64,000 nt of DNA, from assembly GCA_032622095.1 (NCBI GenBank), contig CP136061.1, forward strand, positions 52,151,762 through 52,215,761, written 5' to 3'. The notes below the pieces were generated by a model, which was not told the DNA's origin, ran no database searches, and worked only from the letters and a program-made list of their open reading frames with translations. This document shows positions 33,001 through 42,700 of this stretch, piece by piece. How positions within the stretch are numbered: the stretch's first letter is position 1; every line of letters begins with the position of its first letter. The position numbers were made by a program, and so were the translations under genes. This DNA is from Siphonodentalium dalli. Lineage: Eukaryota > Mollusca > Scaphopoda > Gadilida > Siphonodentaliidae.

Positions 33001-36000
33001 TATTTGCGTGTCCCTAATTTGCTCTTGCATGTACAGTAATTCCCTAAATAATCGACTCCTTAACCACAGCAGAATTATGGGTAATTTTTCAGGATTTATG
33101 GCTTGTTGCCATTCATCGGAAATCTCTCACTTACTGTATTTCACATAAAGTGGATTGAAGCTAAATTTTCAATATAAATGGTCAGCCCTATGGGCGTTGG
33201 AACAGGGTTTTGGAAAAATTTCAGGAAGCTCCAGTCATGGAAGGATTAACTGGAAGAAAATTTCATAAATTAAAGGTGGATTATCTCTTTGTAAACATGT
33301 ATTATATAGGTATAAAATGTTAGATCTGAATCGAAGACTCCTGTCCGGAAATGCTTTTGTCGATTAATATTCATTTTATTTCGAATATTTTCTGGTCTAA
33401 AAAGGTGTGGTTGTTTAGCTAACGAACAATAGTGGTTACTGTTAACAGAGACTAGAAATTTTATGGTGTAATTTTGTCACAAATAAACATTAATTATACT
33501 CATTATCGCTTATAACTATGGAATAAAACAATACAACCATTCAACCTGGGACATTTGACGTTCGGTACATAGCCATAGGAACAGCCTGATGCTCTCTATC
33601 GCTATATGGTATCACCCAAATTGTCTGTTCTAAAAATAGACAAATAAACGGTCCCAATAAAATATTCGAAATAAAATCAATATTAATTGGACATGGGTCT
33701 TCATATTTATTATTTTATACCCACGCAACTATTTCAAATTTGTTATTTAAAGAGATAATCCATCTTTAATTATCACATGATTATAACAGGTGCTGATTTT
33801 ATCAAGACCTCTACTGGTAAAGAGGGTGTGAATGCCATCCTACCAGTCGGTTTAGTGATGGTTAGAGCAATCAGAGAATACTATCAGAGAACAGGTCACA
33901 AGGTAACTATCAACCAGGCCTCAAAATATGCTGCCAGACATTTGACGAATGAGATTCCCAGAAGGTGAATTCACAGATGCTACCCCACATTACTAAATTC
34001 ACCCTCTGGGGACCTCATTCTGCTTAGGCCACATCTCCCCTGGAAAGTATCTCTATTATCAAATTGCCAGATGACATGATGCATAATATGCACAAAAATA
34101 TTTCTTTAGAAAGTTTGTTTTTCTTTTTTTAGTTTAGTTTCTCTATATCCCAAAATTTCATAATTGATGTGCCCAATGGGTTCACATCGGCATCTTCACC
34201 ATCTGGGAACTTAAATCTGTGTCTAGGTCTCCCATAGCAGAATAAGGTCCTTCACTGCCACGAAGCTGTAGCGAAGAGATATAAATGAGGATCAAATAAA
34301 TGTGTTGTCTTGATCTTGGGATTACCAATTCTTCTGAGGAGTCGTTTTCTTTTGTGCATTTTTCCTGCTCATCAGATGTACAATATTCAGTGTTCGTGCT
34401 GGACCGAAAAATCTTCTGGCCAGAAAAGTGGCCAAATGAAATTATTATGGGCCAAATAAAAATAAAATTGGCCAAATGTTTTTTGGCCAAATTAAAAAAA
34501 ACTTTGGCCAAATTAAATCCTCATTTTCTGGGCTCACAGTTTACGACTAAATTATATTTTTTAAATACATGTATATAACTCTCTGACTCTCTGTCACATC
34601 GCTGACACCATGTTTGCCGGTGTGACTAATTAGTGCCCGGGCAAGCCCGGGCACGCCCGGGCAGGTCTTGGTGGTCTCATGGGCCCGCAGACAGTCTAAT
34701 ATGATGCCATATGGTAGTAGGATACATAATAAGCATATATTAGGAAAATTGACTTGCTGTGTCGTCCACCGGCGGGTTTATTAACCATTTAAATGCCGAT
34801 ATTGACTAAAAGAACCCGGGAGAGCCCAGACGGACGCATAGACCCGACCATATTATATATTGATGACTAATGGTAGCGAGGCACTTACTAAAGGTATATA
34901 TTGCAAATATTGACTTGCTATCTCGTTCGCGGCCGGCTTCATTAACCCCTTAAATGACGATATGCGCCAGAAGAACATGGCGCAAGCCCGGGCACGCCCG
35001 GGCAGGTCTTGGTGGTCTCATGGGCCCGCAGCCAGTCTAATATGATGCCATATGGTAGTAGGATACAGAATAAGCATATATTAGGAAAATTGACTTGCTG
35101 TGTCGTCCACCGGCGGGTTTATTAACCATTTAAATGCCGATATTGACTAAAAGAACCCGGGAGAGCCCAGACGGACGCATAGACCCGACCATATTATATA
35201 TTGATGACTAATGGTAGCGAGGCACTTACTAAAGGTATATATTGCAAATATTGACTTGCTATCTCGTTCGCGGCCGGCTTCATTAACCCCTTAAATGACG
35301 ATATGCGCCAGAAGAACACGCGCAAAAAGCCCGATCACGAGAGAGCTCGGGGAAGTCCGGGTGGCACCATGGACCAGTGATTGGTATAGTGTGATGCCTT
35401 ATGGCGGTAGGGTGGCTGGTATGAACATTTACTGCCGTTATATATCGTTCACGGCGGGTTCATTTATAATATTGGTGCCCACTCGATCAGGAATTGGCGG
35501 CATTATTGGCCATCCTTTATACGTTCCTATATACAACCAATGAGAGGTTGACAGTTAAAATTATCAATGCATACATACGCTTGATACAATAATTCAATCA
35601 TATAGCGTGAATTCCAATCATAAAACCACTATAGTGTCGAGAAAATCGGATGCATCTTCCCATTATTTTCTTGAAATAAACACGCCAGATCGAAAGTTGA
35701 AGGGACGTAACTCTCGCGATAATAAACGAGATCTATTGTTTCCGGGCGGCGGGCCGATAATGAACTAGGCTTCTCAATATCGGCCCGCGGCCCGCTGTTT
35801 TGGTGACAATACGCTATTTGGAACGCCCCGAAAAACATTATCAATGTCCTAGAGAACGCCCTATAAAGTGGTAATAATAGTAGGTATGATTGTTATATAT
35901 CTTGTGGTTCTCATATTTGTTTTGCTTGTTATTATTATTCATAAATTGTTTCATGAACATTCCTGGATATCATATATGCACGAACTGTGAGAAACAAATT

Positions 36001-36707
36001 AGTTAGAAATCAATCACTCTTGAAGTTTAACATATGAACATTCCGCCAATCACCCAATTGTTACTAACTAGTTTTAGCATCCTTTGTTAACTGTAAACAT
36101 TTGAAAATGGCCGATAAATCTTTCGAAAATACACATATATATGGAAGTTCGAGTGATTAGATTTCCGGGAAATGTTCTAAACAATTTGACAAAATTATAT
36201 TCATTTGCCCTATATTGCAAACACGTGTATATATGTGTGTCTTATATAGTACTGTTGGTGGACATTTTTCGTTTCAGCTGTTGTGAGTTTTCCCCATAAA
36301 TGCTTTTAAACTATCATGTACATATTGTTTCCCGAACATTCCTGAAAATTATACGCGTATACACAAATATTCTGTTTATTTGAGAATTTAGAAATTTTAA
36401 CTGATCTATACACAGAACAACTTATTTGAAGATAGCTATTCTGTTTTTCTCGGACAAAATGTCCTGCAATTTTAAGTTCTATAACTTACCAAAAGGGAAA
36501 ATATAGAGATTAATGGAATATAAATTATGCATGACGCATAGTTTCATTTCTGAAATTGAAATGACAATTATTTGGATGGAGTTTTGTTATCGTACTTCTG
36601 TCTCCATTATAGTAATATCATTCAAGCGATTCTATTTCCGGGAAATGTTGTGCACAGTATGATTTTTACTTGCAAATATATTTATGTATAAAATGTTTCA
36701 AGGTGAT

Positions 36708-36741
<34 letters not shown>

Positions 36742-39700
36742 ATTTACTGATAGTGCCGTTTAGATGAAATAAAGTTTATAAGTTCTCTAAAACCTTATTA
36801 TTTATTCCCGTAGTTCACACCGTGTACGTGGTATATCGCCAAACCCGAAGGTATCACCGAACCCGAGAAGTCTCCAGGGTTCTTCTAGTTAATATCGGCA
36901 TTTAAATGGTTAATTAACCCGCCGGTGGACGACACAGCAAGTCAATTTTCATAATCTATGCTTATTCTGTATATATCCTACTACCATACGACATCATATT
37001 AGACTGTCCGCGGGCCCATGAGGCCATCAGGGCCTGCCCGGACTTGCCCGGGCTTTCCCGTGCTCTCTTGGTGCAGATCGTCATTTAAGGGATTAATAAA
37101 GCCGGCCGCGAACGAAATAGCGAGTCAATATTTGCAATATACCTTTAGTAAGTGCCTCGATCCCATTATTCATCAATATATAATATGATCGGGTCGCTGT
37201 GTCAGTCGAGGCTCTCCCGGGTTCTTTAAGTTAATATCGGCATTTAAAGTGTTAATAAACCCACCGGTTGATGACACAGCAAGTAAATGTGCATGCTTAT
37301 TCAGAATCCTACTACCGTACGGAATCATATTAGACTGTCCGCGGGTTCAGGAGGCAGCCAGTGCCTGTCCGGGCTTGCCCGGGCTTGCCGCGTTCTTCTG
37401 GCGCATATCGTTATTTAAGGGGTTAATGAAGCCGGCGGCGAACGAGATAGCGAGTCAATATTTGCAATGTACCTTTAGTAAGTGCCTCGCTACCATTAAT
37501 CATCAATATATAATATTATCAGGTTTCTGTGTCCGTCCGGTCTCTCCCGGGTTCTTTTAGTTAATATCGATATTTAGAGGGTTAATAAACCCGCCGGTGG
37601 ACGACACAGCAAGTCAATTTTCAAAATATATGCTTATTCTGTATCCTACTACCATATGACATCATATTAGACTGTCTGCGGGCCCATGAGACCACCAGGG
37701 CGTGCCCGGGCTTGCGCCATGTTCTTCTGGCACATATCGTCATTTAAGGGGTTAATGAAGCCGGCCGCGAACGAGATAGCGAGTCAATATTTGCAATATA
37801 CCTTTAGTAAGTGCCTCGATCCCATTATTCATCAATATATAATATGATCGGGTCGCTGTGTCAGTCGAGGCTCTCCCGGGTTCTTTAAGTTAATATCGGC
37901 ATTTAAAGTGTTAATAAACCCACCGGTTGATGACACAGCAAGTAAATTTGCATGCTTATTCAGAATCCTACTACCGTACGGAATCATATTAGACTGTCCG
38001 CGGGTTCAGGAGGCAGCCAGTGCCTGTCCGGGCTTGCCCGGGCTTGCCGCGTTCTTCTGGCGCATATCGTTATTTAAGGGGTTAATGAAGCCGGCGGCGA
38101 ACGAGATAGCGAGTCAATATTTGCAATGTACCTTTAGTAAGTGCCTCGCTACCATTAATCATCAATATATAATATTATCAGGTTTCTGTGTCCGTCCGGT
38201 CTCTCCCGGGTTATTATGCCCCCGATCTCCGATGGAGATTTGGGGGTATATAGTGGAGCCCTCCGTCCGTCCGTCCTTCCGTCCGTCCGTCCTTCCGTCC
38301 GTCCTTCCGTCCGTCCGTCCTTCCGTCCGTCCTTCCGTCCGTACGAACATTTCAACTCATAACTTTGGTTTCACTAACTCGATTCAGTTGATCTTTGGTA
38401 TGCTAATAGACCAGCCGGGGGGACAAGATTTCCCCATAACTGTGGTTTCGTCCGCCCATTTTTTCCAGAGTTACGCCCCTTTTTGGACTTAGAAAATTCA
38501 GTTTTCTGTGGCATACGAACGTTTCAACTCATAACTTTAGTTTCGCTAATTCAATTCAGTTGATCTTTGGTATGCCAATAGACCAGTCGGGGGGACAAGA
38601 TTTCCCCACAGCCGTGGTTTCGTCCGCCCATTTTTTCCAGAGTTACACCCCTTTTTTGACTTAGTAAATTCAGTTTTCTGCTACTTTTTTTGGTTTCCAG
38701 ATGATAACTTGATTTTGGATTATTTATTTGCAAAACCCGTTTTTTTGTGTATTACTAATATCGCAATACAGGTCAAGGTAAAATTTCGGTTCAATCGGAT
38801 AATTTTTGTGAGAGTTATGACCCTTTTTCGACTTAAAAAATAAATTTTTTTTTAGAAAATTCAGTTTTCCTTCTATTTTTGTGGCACCAGACCAAATTTG
38901 AAGCTAATATAGAACAACATGTGGCATTTTTATAGCGCTTAACCAGAAAGTTTCTCTGATTGTACAGTCGGGGGCGTTACCTCCGCCTAGCGGTGCACTT
39001 GTTTTAGTTAATATCGATCTTTAGAGGGTTAATAAACCTGCCGGTGGACGACACAGCAAGTCAATTTTCAATATATATGCTTATTCTGTATCCTACTACC
39101 ATATGACATCATATTAGACTGTCTGCGGGCCCATGAGACCACCAGGGCGTGCCCGGGCTTGCGCCATGTTCTTCTGGCACATATCGTCATTTAAGGGGTT
39201 AATGAAGCCGGCCGCGAACGAGATAGCGAGTCAATATTTGCAATATACCTTTAGTAAGTGCCTCGCAACCATTAGTCATCAATATATAATATGGTCGGGT
39301 CTATGCGTCCGTCTGGGCTCTCCCGGGTTCTTTTAGTCAATATCGGCATTTAAATGGTTAATAAACCCGCCGGTGGACGACACAGCAAGTCAATTTTTAT
39401 AATATATATGCTTATTCTGTATCCTACTACCATATGACATCATATTAGACTGTATGCGGGCCCATGAGACCACCAGGGCGTGCCCGGGCTTGCGCCATGT
39501 TCTTCTGGCACATATCGTCATTTAAGGGGTTAATGAAGCCGGCCGCGAACGAGATAGCGAGTCAATATTTGCAATATACCTTTAGTAAGTGCCTCGCAAC
39601 CATTAGTCATCAATATATAATATGGTCGGGTCTATGCGTCCGTCTGGGCTCTCCCGGGTTCTTTTAGTCAATATCGGCATTTAAATGGTTAATAAACCCG

Positions 39701-42700
39701 CCGGTGGACGACACAGCAAGTCAATTTTTATAATATATATATGCTTATTCTGTATCCTACTACCATATGACATCATATTAGACTGTCTGCGGGTCCATGA
39801 GATCACCAGGGCCTGCCCGGGCTTGCGCCATGTTCTTCTGGCGCATATCGTCATTTAAGGGGTTAATGAAGCCGGCCGCGAGCGAGATAGCGAGTCAATA
39901 TTTGCAATATATACCTTTAGTAAGTGCCTCGCTACCATTAGTCATCAATATATAGTATGGTCGGGTCTATGCGTCCGTCTGGGCTCTCCCGGGTTCTTTT
40001 AGTCAATATCGGCATTTAAATGGTTAATAAACCCACCGGTGGACGACACAGCAAGTCAATTTTCACAATATATGCTTATTCTGTATCCTACTACCATGTG
40101 GCATCACATTAGACTGTCTGTAGGCCCATGAGAACATCCGGACCTGCCCGGGCGTGCCCGGGCGTGCCCGGGCACTAATTAGTCACACCCATGTTTGCCA
40201 ACTGATCAAGTAATGAGGTGTGTTAGTTGTCATCACTATTTTTGCCGAAATAAAACAACAGTCCTGTTGCTTATTAAAGTGAGGTGATAGCTGTTGAATA
40301 CCTATTGTTGTATTAGTAACCTTTATGGTGTTAAGCCCGGTTGTTGTAAGACGGGAGGCGATTTACGACTTATTACGTAACTGCCATGCCATTGCTGGTA
40401 CTTCAAATTATAGGACAATGTATTTATATATTTTATCTTACAGACCACCTAATCAACAAAATATGATATAACCAGTGCAGAGATTAAGATTTGACGATTA
40501 GTAATTGCCTTTGTACAATCATCACCATTCAATCAACGCTCCCCTTACAAAATAAATTTGAGTATCATCGTATGATGTATCTGAAGTACAAAACGGGGGC
40601 GTCCTAACTTCGTCGATCTATTCAGCGCTTTTGAATTAGATTTTCTGTCTCCATTTGTGGTGAAAAAAAGTTTGGCCAAATAAAATTTTGTGTGGCCATC
40701 TAAAGGCTAATTCCCCATATTTGGACTAAATTTCCAACACTAACCCATTCCCTTTGGAGGTGTGGGGGGTGATTGTACAGATATACCCTCAGGATTTGGA
40801 TTATTATTCTATGTTAACTCAAATTTTTCGAATATCAATATATACTATTCAATTTCAAAAGACATTTATACCACTTCTGTTCTATCTAGCATCAAAAGGT
40901 TGAGGGATTTTGCATTTTGACTTCCAAACGCTTTACATTCAATAAATTAAAGTGACGTGAAACACTCCGGTAGGGTGATCCAATAGAAATGGAGAATAAT
41001 CTTGTTCAATGTTGTTCTTTTTAAGAATATTAATCCAAATTGCCAACACACACCGTCATTCTGATATATTAATTAAATGCACTGACTGGATGGCGAAATC
41101 ATTTGTGTTTGTTTGTCACTGATTGTTGCATCCCGAATCCAGATGTAAATATTTACAACTGAGCGTAGTTTTGACGATGTTTTCTATTGAGTGGTATGGT
41201 CGATTTATTTGAAATTTTCTACGGTGTTAGTAGAATGCTACATTCTCCAGGTTGGCATAACGCCTGAATACTAACTTATCAGTTTCACGAACTCGAACAA
41301 GTCCATAATATGTCTTTAACTATTCCAATGAATATTCTGTACCCCTGTTAGCAAGTCTGGTGTCTGACATTTGCAGAATGAGGTCCCCAGAGAGTGAATT
41401 TAGTGACGCTACCTCGCAGTGAGCTAGCGTCACGAGATTCACCCTCTGGGAACCTCATTCTGCTTAGGCCTCAACTACTATGGGAGACCTAGAATTAGAT
41501 TGAATATTCCCCAATTGAAGTTGGTGATGTTCACCCATTAGTCACCTTTATTATGCATTTTATCTTCTGCAAATTAGGGGATTCCAAAGCATGTGCTGAA
41601 TATATTTCTCTCTCTTATAGAATATAGGAATGGACGACAACTATTAGACTATAAGAGAGAGTCTTGAAATACAAAGGCATCTCAACATAATTATTTATTA
41701 TTATATTATTATTATCAGGGTTTCTGCCAGGGAGGAATTAATGAGTCCGTATTGGGGAAACACTTAACGTGACGGGACGACCACGGTTCGTCTTGTCAGG
41801 CGAAAATTTTGTTATTTGACACTGAAAAGAAGCCATTTCCTTGCACATGAGTGTCCCACAAAGCAATCCAAAGCTACGTATATTATGCAAGTCTATCATT
41901 TCCCTGGGTGCATTAATTCTGTTGATGGTATCCAAATAGTTAGTCATTTAATTACGTACGTAAGACTGCCGTCTGAGTGAAGACGATATAAATGAACGAG
42001 CTACGAGTTTAATACAGTGTTTACAAATTTATAACTTACAATAAGATTCCAACAGATAGAATGAATCTAAACACTACAAAACATCTACGCATTGATCAAT
42101 AATACCTAGCAAGGAGAATTTAAGAAAGTATTTCTTAGAATTTCAAGTTGCGTCAGTGAAAATAAAACTGACAGGATTATATATTCTATCAATCGTAAAA
42201 CTATTTGTGCGTGGTGACGTCATACTGCAGGGTTTGTCTGCAGGAGACATTATAGCGGCGAAATACGAATGGTAGCGAAATCTTTCACCCGGAACGAGTA
42301 GCTTGTTCAATAGTCTGTATTAGTCCAACAACTGATGACCTCAGCTATAGAACAGAGTTTTAGCCAACGTGTTATAAAATATAATCCTGTGCATAAAAAT
42401 ATTCCCGACTCAGCAATTGGGTGTTCTTTGATCCAATTATGTAATCGTACGATAGCACGGGGTCTTCGAGCGTGAGTAGTTTCATCCATGGAATCCCGTG
42501 CACAAAAATATATCCGCACTCAACAGACCGGCATTCTTTGATGTTACCGCGACATGTATTACGCTGTATCTAATGTCGCTATTTGACATGCTCTTTCTTA
42601 TTGTTTATTCGGGAGATGGACTGTGTTGATTTCATTTTGTCAATATTAATGAAAATAAGTGTATATATATAGCCTGTCGACACAGACAAGACTGAGAAAG

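Larger units (their letters stand above)
34619..40189. mobile_element. Foldback transposon with tandem-repeat inverted arms
   Basis: The ends are exact inverted copies of GGTGTGACTAATTAGTGCCC, followed by CCCGGGC-rich sequence. A 10-bp duplication CATGTTTGCC flanks the element. The left arm (34619-~35530) holds two to three units and the right arm (~36850-40189) about eight units of a ~331-340 bp repeat in opposite orientation, separated by a 1.3-kb AT-rich centre. No transposase is present. Long arms made of tandem repeats plus a 9-10 bp duplication are the hallmarks of Drosophila FB-type foldback elements, which are MULE-related. It lies in the last DERA intron, and its right arm has an insertion at ~38213-39003. 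Confidence 0.88.

Noticed and set aside
37249-38492. Open frames of 103 and 194 codons on the plus strand
   Set aside because: They fall entirely within the ~330-bp satellite units and the GTCC microsatellite. Their recurrence reflects repeat structure, not coding.
34619-40189. CRISPR-like or centromeric satellite interpretation of the tandem repeats
   Set aside because: Units are ~330 bp without spacers, and inverted termini with a target duplication show a transposon instead.
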